Of a DNA stretch of 25,412 bases, positions 8,375 through 17,311 are shown piece by piece. The stretch is from contig BFEA01000347.1 in the NCBI GenBank assembly GCA_003427395.1, positions 230,785 through 256,196 of the forward strand, read 5' to 3'. The notes under the pieces are model-generated. The model was not told the DNA's origin. It worked only from the letters and a program-made list of their open reading frames with translations, and did no database searches. The first letter of the stretch is position 1. Each line of letters opens with the position of its first letter. The stretch is from Chara braunii (Eukaryota > Streptophyta > Charophyceae > Charales > Characeae). Made by a program: the position numbers and the translations under genes.

Positions 8375-8779
8375 TCAGCCGCCTGTCGCGTTCAGCATGG
8401 GTACGCCTATCCATTTTGAAAAACGATCCACGAATACCAATGTAATTGAATATTCGCAGCTATTCGGTCCAGGGGGCACTATTATATCGGTCGTGTCCAT
8501 ACGAACTCTTTGAAAAGGCCGCTCGACTACTGCGGGCACTATCGATCTTGGCGGCTGGATCGGCGCCTTGTCAGCGACACAGACCTTACAGTTTCGGACG
8601 ATGAATTTGACATCGTCCCGAATATTGGACCAATACCATTCGTTTTTGTCGATCTCTGTTTCGGTGAGCCAGATGGCGAACTGAGCTGCGGTATCCTCGT
8701 GGGATGACTTAACCCAGTCATACCTCATGAACGAGTGCGGTAAAGTCATCCAAATCCCACTACCGTCCCTTCCATTTTT
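8375..8779 (-). pseudogene. Integrase zinc-binding domain and first half of catalytic core
   Basis: The frame carries WYWSNIRDDVKFIVRNCKVC, the C-terminal part of the HHCC zinc-binding domain with its CxxC pair, preceded by histidines in the PHSF and SSHED segments. It then shows RVRMDTTDIIVPP with the first catalytic Asp, and ITLVFVDRFSKWIGV. It joins the linker segment at 9059-8760 by a one-base frame change near 8760 and loses frame again near 8375. Integrase inserts retroelement cDNA into the genome, but this copy cannot make an intact enzyme. Confidence 0.85.
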
Positions 8780-9059
8780 CCAACCGTCCCTCGTTCCATC
8801 GATAATCCCGAGCCCTTTGATTGGCCCTCCTCCGGTCCTCCCTAGTGAAGCCTTGGAGGGGATTCCCCACTACGGTCGCTATCAGAGCGACATCGGTCCA
8901 AACTTCAGCCCTTCTAAACCTTTGAGTTTTTTCTAATCCTTCTGACGTGACGTCGAGGAATCGAGCCTCGGTCGGGATTTTATCAATCCGACAAAGGGGG
9001 CATAGCCAAGGCTTATTGTCGCTTCGGTATTGGATACAAAAGCCATGGGCTCTTGACAC
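8760..9059 (-). pseudogene. RNase H-integrase linker
   Basis: An open frame of 99 codons between RNase H and the integrase zinc-binding domain. It includes HGFCIQYRSDNKPWLCPLC, with an H-x2-C and C-x2-C arrangement, and a basic C-terminal part (REDRRRANQRARDYRWNEGR). Ty3/gypsy polyproteins usually carry a poorly conserved linker here. The Cys/His cluster may be an extra zinc site or chance. About 160 bp separate it from the RNase H stop, so the polyprotein is broken there as well. Confidence 0.55.
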
Positions 9060-9218
9060 ACACTACCGATAATCTACCCATTCGGCATACCCATCCCCAC
9101 CAGGATGCATAGTGACTGAGTAGACCCGCGAGACCGCTTCACAAAAATAACAAAATTTGTCGGGTAAGGAGAGAAAAGACGAAGACGAGAGGGGAGAGAG
9201 AGGAGCGTTGCCACGTGT

Positions 9219-10241
9219 TTATTCCACGGTGTGTGGGATAACTGCCACCTGTCCGTACCGGGGTCCGCTGGTTGGCTCCGGTTCTTTCCACGGGATGATC
9301 TCTTCGCCCTTGGCGACCTTCGTTGGACGATGCAGTCGCGTCAACCCGTCCGCATTTTCATGCCTCTCTGTCTTTCGATGGATGATGTCGAAATCGTATT
9401 CCTGTAGCCGCACCGCCCACCGTCCAATCATGCCCGTGTAATTTGTGAGCCTTTTAAGGGCCAATAGCGGCTTGTGATCCGTAACAAGGAGAAACTTATG
9501 TCTGTACAGATACAGATGGAAGTGCCGGATTCCCCAAACCACCGCATAGCACTCTCCTTGCGGGGCCGAATCATTCCTTCGTTCGTCTGGTACAGTACGG
9601 GAGGCGTACTCGATGACGTGCTCACATCCGTCGTTCCCTTTCTGTGCCAGAATAACGGCGATTGCCTCAGGCTGCCAGTCCGTAATAAGGATGAACTGCT
9701 TCGTTGGGTCCGGCCGGATCAAAATAGGTGTTGTGGCCAGGGCCTCTTTGAGAGTGACAAAGGCCCGATCGCACTCCGCGTCCCAACTGAGGGGCTGGTC
9801 CTTCCATAGCAGGTTCGTTAACGGTCGTGAGGTAGCGGCGAATCCCTTGATAAATCGTCGATAATACGAAGCCAGTCCGAGGAAGGCTCGAACCTGCATC
9901 AGCGACGTGGGAGTCGGAGCGTCTCGGACCGCCTCGACCTTTCGCGAATCGAGCCGCAAACCACCCCGAGTCACCACGTAGCCCAGGAACGAAATCTCCG
10001 GGAGAAAGAACTCGCTTTTCTCCAACACGATCTTGAATTCGACGTCCCTCAAGGCTCCTAGCGTCCACTCGATGTGTTGCGCGTGCCCGTGGTAGGGTTC
10101 CGAATAGACCAGGATGTCGTCCATGTACACAATGCCGCAGAAATTGATCATCCCCTGCGTCAGTCGAGTCTTGTTAACAAAATTCTGAAACGTCACGTTC
10201 ATCGCTCGCTGAAACGTGGCCGGCGCGTTGCAAATCCCCAT
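9219..10241 (-). pseudogene. Gypsy reverse transcriptase (C-terminal part) and RNase H
   Basis: Residue 1 falls inside the RT domain: MGICNAPATFQ is the conserved block just before the active site. The YMDD active site is at residues 39-42. The RT thumb follows (SFLGYVVTRGG, VRAFLGLASYYRRFIKGFA). RNase H follows with D188 (ILITDWQ), E230 (GECYAVVWGIRHFHLYLY) and D255 (VTDHKPLLALKR), then HENADGLTRL. The segment after D188 reads WQPEAIAVILAQ where TDAS..AIGAVL is usual. The 340-codon frame is intact, but the RT fingers and first catalytic Asp are gone. The enzyme is therefore dead, and the Met used here is internal. Confidence 0.9.
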
Positions 10242-10298
10242 CAGGCATCGAACCTACTGCCACGTTGCAAATCCCCATCAGCATCGAACCTACTGCCC
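10227..10298. repeat. 37-bp tandem duplication at the gag/RT deletion junction
   Basis: A unit starting GTTGCAAATCCCCATCA occupies 10227-10263 and is repeated at 10264-10298 with small gaps. On the minus strand it covers the start of the RT motif block (MGICN), so the end of the retained RT segment was copied twice. Everything between gag residue ~50 and this RT block is absent, so the duplication marks the breakpoint. Confidence 0.85.
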
Positions 10299-10342
10299 CT
10301 GCACAGTCGCTCGTTTTCAGTCCGGCAGGGGTATTCAAGGTG

Positions 10343-10495
10343 CTAAGGGTTCCATACGTGGCGATGTTGTCGGATCCGTTGCCGGCGGATCTGTTCTCTC
10401 TCCCAATACGCTCGGTATTCTGGGTCCCTCAGGCTTTCGCGATCGGTGATCCAGAAAGGGGAATCTATCGCCATGTCTTGTTCAACCGAATTCAT
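10343..10495 (-). pseudogene. Possible gag N-terminus remnant (50 codons)
   Basis: From an ATG at 10495-10493 the frame reads MNSVEQDMAIDSPFWITDRE, continues with ESLRDPEYRAYWEREQIRRQ, and stops at 10345-10343. It has the right place for gag, just downstream of the 5' LTR on the minus strand. Its charged, coiled-coil-like sequence also fits a gag N-terminus. The rest of gag, the zinc knuckle and the protease are deleted. Assignment is by position and composition only. Confidence 0.45.
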
Positions 10496-10725
10496 GCACA
10501 CATATCTTCCTACGGGGCGAGGTCGTAGCTGGCTTTTGCAAGCGCGCGTGTAGACGGCAAATCCACGGACGACTGTTGTCTTACACGTGCGTGCGCACCG
10601 ACCAGTTGATCAGATCCTAAACTGCGCAACTAACCATGCAGCTAGTTCGCTCAGGCTATCAATCTCGTTCCATTTTGGACTTTCACAAAGCATACACACC
10701 TAGCGGTCCCCGTATGCCGGAGGGC

Positions 10726-10749
10726 GTCGGGACCTTAATTTGTCCCGAC
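10726..10749. other. LTR hairpin, copy in right LTR
   Basis: Same arms GTCGGGAC and GTCCCGAC and same 8-nt loop as at 3429-3452, with no change in the stem although surrounding bases differ. Confidence 0.7.
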
Positions 10750-11667
10750 CCCTACCGCAGATGGGGATTCCATCATTCGTATCGAGATCTGTCGTGCTAA
10801 GTTCATTCGGGGTTGCTAGCCGGCCTCGTGGGTGCGCGTGTAAGTCGTGCTCGTCAGATCGCCCTTACACGGGGACTCGCGGGGTTGGTCCGTTGTGGAT
10901 CGATCTATCAGCCAATCACCTATGCAAAAGAAGGTTCATGCAATCATGCAATAATCTCTCATCCATTTTTGTTCGAGCAAAAAGCAGTTATGTGGCCATC
11001 AGGTGGAAACCCCCTCCCGGATACGCAACACAACTCCCTTCGATTCACAAAATGACATGGCCTGTGGATATCTCATCGCCATCCAGACATACATCCAAGC
11101 ACTACAACAACATCAAACTTCTTTCATCTGCCAATCATCAAAGTGGGGATAGATCCCAAGGGTATTGCACCAAACATTGGGTATTCAAGCATTGCCAGAT
11201 CATCAAGTCCATCTCATGGAGCGAGTACAAAGTAAAACAGGAAGGAGAGACATTAAACCCATACATCCCACGATAGCAAGCCGAAAGAAACGTCGAAATG
11301 TAAAACAGGGGCGTCTCGTCCGTAGCCAAAATTTTATGTACAAGGACTGAGAAAGGACAAGAAAAGATTACACTCCCACACCCATCTCTCTTTGCTCTTT
11401 CTTCTTTCCCGATGCGGACAGTCCGTCGTCTCGCACCCACCAACGAAGTTGTCACCCCGCTTAGTCTGCATGCGCCCGTCAGGCTCACCCGTGCGCCACA
11501 GTTCGTCGTGGCCTACACGTCAACCCCGCGCACTTGGCACCAGCTCGTCGGGTCAAACAACTCCTTCATCAACTCACCTTTTACTTTGCTCATTAGCCGA
11601 CCCTCATTGATCGCGCTAACCTCGAGCTTCCAAAAATTTTTAAGAGAGCTGTCTAATCGCGACGCCA

Positions 11668-11676
11668 AAATTTATA
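11668..11676 (-). promoter_or_regulatory. TATA box in 5' LTR
   Basis: TATAAATTT on the minus strand, conserved with the other LTR. As this is the 5' LTR for the minus strand, it is the candidate promoter of the gypsy transcript. Confidence 0.45.
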
Positions 11677-12469
11677 GCATGCATGCGTGTGCAAAGAGTG
11701 TGAGATTGCAGGGATTGGAAAGAGGAGAAGGGAAGGCAATGCCTGCATTCTGCATTGCCAGACCGCGGCATGGGGGACGAGCCACACTCCATGCATCGAT
11801 CCGATCATGCAGCGCGTCGCCCAATCAGACGTAGCAAAGAAAAAGAAGGAGGCGGTAAGAAGGCGAAAAAAAAAAAATACAGTTACAATGGCGCCCGCCG
11901 AAAAATTACAGCTGCATGCAAGATTAAGGCGCCGTCTAGTAAGAACTTCGTTCCCGCCGCAGGAAGATGCGTGCAAGAAAGAGGTGCCGCTCGACAAGAA
12001 ATCTAAAAGTCCTAAATTCCTGTTTGAACTCAAAACATCAACAGAAAAATTCCGACGAGACGAAAGAAAAGCAAAGAAAAAACGTAAAAGAAATCAAAAT
12101 CCCGAGAGCCCTCGGGGGCTCGTCATTAGTTGAAAGGAAAATTTAAAAAGAAAACCGGAGAGCTCCCGCGCGATCATCGCGCCAAAAATCTCAGTTCCCC
12201 CCTTTTACTCCCAGCAGAGCAAGAAAGAACCACCGCCAATCGTTATTGATCGCGCTCAACGGGGCACGCACACTCAACCGTCTGCCCCGGGCCTGTCCCA
12301 TCACCGCCGAAAGGGAAAAAGCTAAGCGAAGGAAAAGAAAGAAGCGAGGACACCGACGCAATTTACCCGCCGATCTCACTCCCCATAATTTGCCCAACCC
12401 TTCCATCTCAGGACCCCTCATTGTCATCGCGCAGAAAGTCGCACGGCACAGAAAGTGGTTCGTCACATA

Positions 12470-13305
12470 CATATGCAAAGGTCCTACCACGTCCCTCCCG
12501 TTCTCCCCTACATCCATCAACGAGGAGTCTCCGACGGCAGAACACTGGCTACGATGGTGTTGATTAACATGAACGGAGCATCCCACAATGTGGCAGATGC
12601 CGACGTGTCAGCCATAGCCTGCGCGAGGAGCAGTTGCCTTTTCAATGTTGGACGTGAAGAAGGCACACAAAACCTCGAAGCCACATGCACATGTCTGCAC
12701 ACGGTCATGAGCGTAGACACAAGCACGGTTTTTGCTCCATCTGTCAGGTCACCCCCCTCCTGCACGTCCGCCCGATCATCCTTAAAGCTCTCCATCCTTC
12801 ATCAACAAGAGTCCTCCACAAAAGCGCACCGCTCTCGACTCCACTGTGACGCCAACACAGGCGTGAAGCGAGACGAAGACAGCGCAACTATGGAGCGATT
12901 GTGTCAAGAACAGCAGGACGAGTGTGAGCGGAGGACCGGCTTCAGTACACAGACAAGTACTTTTCATTTATGGCACACCCACCTGCTTCCCTCATGCTGA
13001 TGGGTGGTGGCGGTCATTCTTTTCGAATTCAAATCTTCCTCACCCCATCGCAGGTATCTCGTTTTTTCTTTTTTCATTGATTTTTTTTCGGGGCACCCAC
13101 TGCGGGGTGTCTCACGGGCTTGCAGTGGGGCGGACAACTTTTCAGTCGTGCAAGGTGCATCAAGGACATTGCCCTCACACGGCTTTTCAATTTTGGTACA
13201 TCCAGCCGCAAACCTCATTTCAAGGGCCTGTTTTGAAGGGCGGGTTCAAGTGTGCGGTGAAACGACTAATGAAAGCTATTATAAATTAATCACAATTTGG
13301 TGATT
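12470..13305. other. No recognised gene between the two large elements
   Basis: Plus-strand (12455-13000) and minus-strand (12517-12795) frames overlap here and neither shows a motif. CCCACTGC at 13096-13103 and GCAGTGGG at 13122-13129 form an 8-bp hairpin stem. The sequence CAGGTATCTCG near 13050 resembles a splice donor, but no exon is convincing. Confidence 0.45.
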
Positions 13306-13314
13306 AACTGGTCC
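13306..13314. repeat. Target-site duplication of the LINE, 3' side
   Basis: AACTGGTCC lies directly before the T17 run that represents the LINE poly-A tail, and is repeated at 21574-21582. Five bases to its left also match at three positions, so the duplication may be up to 14 bp with two mismatches. Confidence 0.6.
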
Positions 13315-13331
13315 TTTTTTTTTTTTTTTTT
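13315..13331 (-). repeat. LINE poly-A tail (T17 on plus strand)
   Basis: Seventeen T bases on the plus strand, preceded on the minus strand by TTTTTTAG. It joins the LINE 3' UTR to the target-site duplication. Confidence 0.85.
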
Positions 13332-13440
13332 CTAAAAAACAAAGTTGCAGGCTTTACATTAATAAATATACGAAGGAGGCCGAGAATCCCTCCACATGAT
13401 CTCAACCCGGAGTAGCCAGTGACCCGTGGCATTGCCCATC

Positions 13441-13840
13441 ATAGGCTTGTGCTGGAAACCGGGTCCAGCGCCCTTGAGCTGCAATCTTCTTAATAAACGC
13501 ACAAATGGACTAATAAAACTGAACAACAGTGCCCAAGGAGGGAGGGATAGGCCTGGGCTGGAAACCGGGTCCAGCATCCCCGAGGTGCAACTTCTGAATA
13601 AACTAGCAATTGGACTAATAAACCTGATCAACAGTGAAGAAGGAGACAAGCAATAGGCTTGTGCTGGAAACCGGGACCAGCGTCCCTGAGATGTAAATTT
13701 CACACTAGGAGCAATTGGTCTACTGTTCCTGTCCCAAATTAATAACAGAGGCAAAAAAATTACACCTGTGCTGGAAACCGGGTCCAGCGTCCCTGAGTTG
13801 CCAACTTCTGATTAGCAGATGAGCAAAGCCCCGGAGGTAG
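13441..13840 (-). repeat. Four ~106-bp tandem repeats with conserved hairpin in the LINE 3' UTR
   Basis: The 19-nt core GCTGGAAACCGGGTCCAGC occurs at 13451-13469, 13557-13575, 13663-13681 (one change) and 13770-13788, a spacing of 106, 106 and 107 bp. GCTGGA and TCCAGC are self-complementary, so each unit can form a 5-6 bp stem with a 7-nt loop. Downstream of each core, bases such as GGACTAATAAA recur with more divergence. The array sits between the ORF2 stop and the poly-A. Confidence 0.9.
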
Positions 13841-13936
13841 GAAGTCTGATCTTTCTATGAGAGTACCCCTACTAGGCTTTGAGTCCCCTCGAGGCCCGGA
13901 CCTGCGACCGATGGACTAAAACGTCCGCCAGAGGCC

Positions 13937-14506
13937 CTATGTACGGGGTTGGGTTAACCATTTGGAGAAAATGATCCTACCTTTGTTGTCCTTTGCCCAG
14001 GTTTTCCTAATTCTGAGTTGGTTAGTGAAAGATTGTTTCCCTGATCTCAACCAGTCCGCGATTATCAGGAGTCGGATATTGGCCCTGATTCGGGAGGTGA
14101 TCTGGGGGAGGGGTACTTCTTTTTTCTTGAAAATTCTTGAGTTGCGCGCAGACCAGATCCCTTCCATAACCACCCCCCTGCATGCCAGTGCGACGTAGCC
14201 TAGTCCTTGAAGAGAGTGGCCAGTGGGGGGCATTCCCGAGAGTATCCAAGAGTCCGACCAGTCGAACTGGTCATTAAACAGGGTCTTCCATTGCTCTTTC
14301 CACCATTCCCATACCTGGGCAGAAACCGGGCAGTCTAACCAAAGGTGGGAAGAAGTTTCCCAACCCCAGTTGCACCTCGAGAAGGTCGTATCGAGGTTCA
14401 AGCCCTTCGAGTTGAGCCACGTAGCTGATGCGGTGACCTGCAATGATTGAAACCACATAATCGCACTATGTTTTTGGGAGGGTATTTTTTTGAGAGCTTT
14501 CCACAA
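13937..14506 (-). pseudogene. LINE ORF2 C-terminal zf-RVT domain
   Basis: A 189-codon frame whose first 70 residues carry HSAIMWFQSLQVTASATW and RCNWGWETSSHLWLDC, then VSAQVWEWWKEQW. This matches the zf-RVT domain (F.W......T...L..G, C..C...E...HL...C...VW) at the C-terminus of plant LINE ORF2 proteins. One Cys of the expected CxxC pair is not seen (FSRCNWG). The remaining residues are the usual tail with basic segments. It lies in a different frame from the preceding ORF2 part, so a frame change occurs near 14500. Confidence 0.85.
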
Positions 14507-14630
14507 ATTCAGTAGGCCTGGTTCCAGGATTGTGTTGGGGTGAGATTCCGACCATCTGCTCAGAGTTGTGGCGGCCGACTTTTTCTTGGCCTTTTGGCGT
14601 TGTCTCTGTACTCCTGTCTTCGTCTTGTAG

Positions 14631-15350
14631 TTATACAGGGGGGGTGAAGTTCGACAGCGGATACTGGGTGTTCCAGCCTAGCAGGAGGGGCTCGGGTTTA
14701 CCTGGTGCCGGTCTGTACGGTATCAGTGAGGCGACTCCTGAGCTGGGTATCAGAATCCTGGCTTCTTGGGCGTATAAGGAGGTCGGGATAACCAGGTTTT
14801 CCACCCGAAGTAGGCGGCCGACTTTTTTCTTCTTATCTACAAGGGCCCATTTCTCTGCTCTCAATCCGTCTACTAGGTCCGGGCCGAGGATTTTCCAGAA
14901 GGATCCTTCCTCACCTGGATTCACCAGCCATGTGCCTTGTGTATGCTCTGTGTCAGCCTTGAGAGTGTGTTCCCAGTGCGAAGGGAGGGCTGCTCTTATG
15001 CGGAGACTGTTCGACTAGGTGTTTCTTAGGTGCGGTAGCTTGCGACAGATGTTGTCCAGGGAGAGCCAGGTATCCGACTCTTCGTCCCATAGGTCCTTGA
15101 TTAGGAACAGCCCTCTCTCGACCCAGGCTCGACCAAATGAACCTGGGCTACCGTCTGCGGTGAAGGGGGCGATGTTATCGTCCCTGATCCTGTCGTTGTC
15201 GAAAATCAGTTGGTTCATAATTTCCAGTTTCGTGGTTGGTTCTTTGGAGACGGAGGGAAACAGTTTCTTCCAGGCGAACAGTATGTTACTCCACACCCTG
15301 GATCCTACTATCCGATTGCAATACGATCTAATGAGAAGACACCACCACAC
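14631..15350 (-). pseudogene. LINE ORF2 segment between RT and zf-RVT
   Basis: Two open pieces in one frame (15350-15015 and 14924-14631) separated by a TAG at 15017-15015. They contain AWKKLFPSVSKEP and VERGLFLIKDLWDEESDTW, the typical tract in plant LINE ORF2 that describes the C-terminal connection region. No catalytic motif is expected here. The same frame continues from the 15761-15447 segment through three stops. Confidence 0.7.
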
Positions 15351-15446
15351 ATGGGGACCCTCCTTCAGGGACTATTCTTTACAGAGAATTTATTCTGCGA
15401 AGCTTTTCCACCATGGGTCTCCCGAGGAGAAAAGTGCCAAGATGGG

Positions 15447-15761
15447 TCATCTGGCGAGGAGGGCCAGATTTTGTTGTCTTGGGTCTAGGATGGCCAAGCC
15501 TCCTTGGTCCCTCGGGAAGGTGATCGTTTCCCATGCAACCTTCGGCATGGAGCCCTGGTGATCCGAAGCTGTAGGTTTCCAAATGTATCGGGAAGCCGCT
15601 CCCTTAATATTTTTGTATGTTGAGTCTCCTAGCAGGTGGAATACAAGTGGGAACCACAAGAGTGAGAAGGCTGTTGTGGAGAGCACAAGCGCCCTGCCGA
15701 ACAGGGAGAGTTGGTGATTCCTCACCCAACCGGAGATTCGGGCTGCTACTTTCTCTCCCAA
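15447..15761 (-). pseudogene. LINE ORF2 RT thumb and post-RT segment
   Basis: The frame reads ARISGWVRNHQLSLFGRALV, the LINE block that follows the RT palm and thumb (usually ...W....LS..GR..L...V). It continues with KVAWETITFPRDQGGLAILD (PK..GGLG-type motif). It is shifted by one frame from the RT palm, with the shift near 15810. In-frame stops follow at 15449-15447 (TGA), 15392-15390 (TAA) and 15374-15372 (TAG). Confidence 0.85.
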
Positions 15762-15808
15762 GATTGAGTCTTGGGCTTTTGTTGCGTCCGTTAATGATAC
15801 TTGGACTC

Positions 15809-16747
15809 CTAAAAACGGTCAGAGTTGTCGGCCGGGACTTGCTTCAAGCCCCAATCTACCGATAAAGAGAACGCGGGAGGCAGAAAATATACGGATTTAT
15901 TCCAGTTAATCCCCGCCTCCGAAAGTTCACAATAAGAGTCCAGGGCTCTCCTAAGTGCACATAGGGGGCCGGGTTCGTTAGCATATGCTATCGTCAGGTC
16001 GTCGGCGATAGCGCCCCCTTTCCATTGCAAGGAGGGGGACAGTTGGAGGCCTCTTACGTCTTCGTTAAAGCAGATATTGTCGAGTAGAACTTCGAGTTGG
16101 ATGACGAAGAGAAGTGGGGCTAGGGGGCATCCCTGCCTAAGGGAGCGGGTGAGGGGGAACTCATCCGAAAGCTTATCATTGAGGAGGATCACTGACGATG
16201 ATTCCGTGTACAGGGCCCTGACCCAGTTGCAGAAGCCTTCCCCAAAGCCCATTTTCCGAAGCGTGGTGAAGACGAAGGGCCAACCTACCCTGTCGTACGC
16301 CTTCTCCATGTCGAGGAGGAGGATGGCCACATCTCTTTCCTTTTTCCCTACTATTTCTAGGGCCTGTATAGTAGAGAGGATGTTGTCGAAGATTGTGCGT
16401 CCTCTAACGAATGCGCCTTGTTCCCTCCCTACCATGTCAGGAAGGAATTCGGCCAACCGGATAGCTAGGGATTTAGCTAATAACTTGTAAGTCACGTTGA
16501 GGACTGAGATGGGTCTGTAGTTGCGTACATCCCGCTTGTCCCCTTTTTTGTAGAGTAGGGATATTACTCCTTTCGTCCAATTTTTAAGGAGTGAACCTGT
16601 GCTTAGGGCGTTGTTGTATATATGGGTAAGGAGGGGGCCGCATGCGTCCCAGCAGCATAGAAACATTTCTACCGGGAGCCCGTCTAGCCCTGGGCACTTA
16701 CCCAGGGCCATGTCTTTGGCTGCGCGGTGAACTTCTTCCATCGACAA
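15809..16747 (-). pseudogene. LINE ORF2 reverse transcriptase domain
   Basis: Conserved RT blocks appear in order: GKCPGLDGLPVEMF, YKKGDKRDVRNYRPISVLN, KLLAKSLAIRL, GAFVRGRTIFDNIL, LLLDMEKAYDRVGW (first catalytic Asp), LRQGCPLAPLLF, and GAIADDLTIAYA. The last has the catalytic Asp pair, but isoleucine (codon 16009-16007) replaces the aromatic residue of the usual YADD or FADD. The open frame is 312 codons. It shares its frame with the endonuclease and linker upstream across in-frame stops, and shifts near 15810. Confidence 0.95.
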
Positions 16748-16801
16748 CGGGCTGTCAAGGAGGGTACGACCACCTGTTGGGAGGGAGACCCTGGTTTTGT
16801 C

Positions 16802-17233
16802 CTAGTAGGAGGAGATACAGGAGAGGTCCGTATCTATCTTGTCCAGTGGGCGCGACGTGGAAACTATGTTTTTGTAGTAAGAGAGAGCGTATGCGCACAT
16901 ATCGTCTGTGTTATTGGCGATAAGAGCGTCCTGCTGAAAGGGGTGAGCCAGTTCCAGCAGGCGGGGTCTGGTTTGTTTCAAAATGAGGGAGCGAAAGGTG
17001 ATTTTCGCCATCCTGTCGTATCCTATCACTCCTCTGAGTTTTAGCCAGTCCAACCACTCCCGTTGTTTTTTAACTTTCAGTTCTTCCAGCTCTTCTAGAA
17101 GGTGTAGCCTTTTCTCTGACCATAAGTAATATGAGAAGGGGTTTATTCCCATTTTCTGATCTGCTTCGTCAATTTTATTCCTTAGGGATTTTTCTTTCCA
17201 AGAACGGCTTGCAACTTTCATTCTGGAGAACAT
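16802..17233 (-). pseudogene. LINE ORF2 endonuclease-RT linker
   Basis: A 143-codon frame rich in Lys, Glu and Leu (EKRLHLLEELEELKVKKQRE), including GYDRMAKITFRSLILKQTRP. This is the charged, helical linker between the endonuclease and RT in plant LINEs. It is in frame with both neighbours but bounded by TGA at 17314-17312 and TAG at 16804-16802. Confidence 0.8.
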
Positions 17234-17311
17234 GGAGAGGGCGGCCTGAACTATACCTATGCCTACCTCTGCCCAACTGTACTCATTGGGGAAGAGGTCT
17301 TGAGCCAGATG

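Larger units (their letters stand above)
3366..12469 (-). mobile_element. Broken Ty3/gypsy-type LTR retrotransposon
   Basis: Two 1.8-kb direct repeats (3366-5197 and 10663-12469) flank minus-strand gypsy coding remnants: a gag-like N-terminus, RT/RNase H, a zinc-binding and catalytic integrase, and an integrase C-terminal domain. The order RT, RNase H, integrase places it in the Ty3/gypsy class. Gag, protease and the first part of RT are missing. Three ORFs lie between the integrase and the 3' LTR, which is unusual. I could not find a clear primer-binding site, polypurine tract, TG/CA termini at both LTR ends, or a target-site duplication. Both repeats may therefore be trimmed, or the outer edges rearranged. 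Confidence 0.8.
10663..12469 (-). repeat. 5' LTR (right direct repeat)
   Basis: Full-length partner of 3366-5197. It starts TGTGACGAACC on the minus strand and lacks 23 bp relative to the left copy near 11158. The TATA box TATAAATTT is kept at 11676-11668 and the hairpin at 10726-10749. The plus-strand frames inside it (for example 11412-12133) are not preserved intact in the other copy and look non-coding. The minus-strand bases just after it (10662 down) show no convincing tRNA-complementary primer site. Confidence 0.75.

Noticed and set aside
10618-10662. Primer-binding site after the 5' LTR
   Set aside because: TTGATAGCCTGAGC only vaguely resembles the initiator-tRNA-Met complement, and too many positions differ to claim it.
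1813-12655. 17-base identity between 1813-1829 and 12639-12655
   Set aside because: The flanks do not match at all. With a window of this size one such match is not surprising.
12455-13000. 181-codon plus-strand frame next to the right LTR
   Set aside because: It has no motif, starts inside the LTR and overlaps a minus-strand frame of similar quality.
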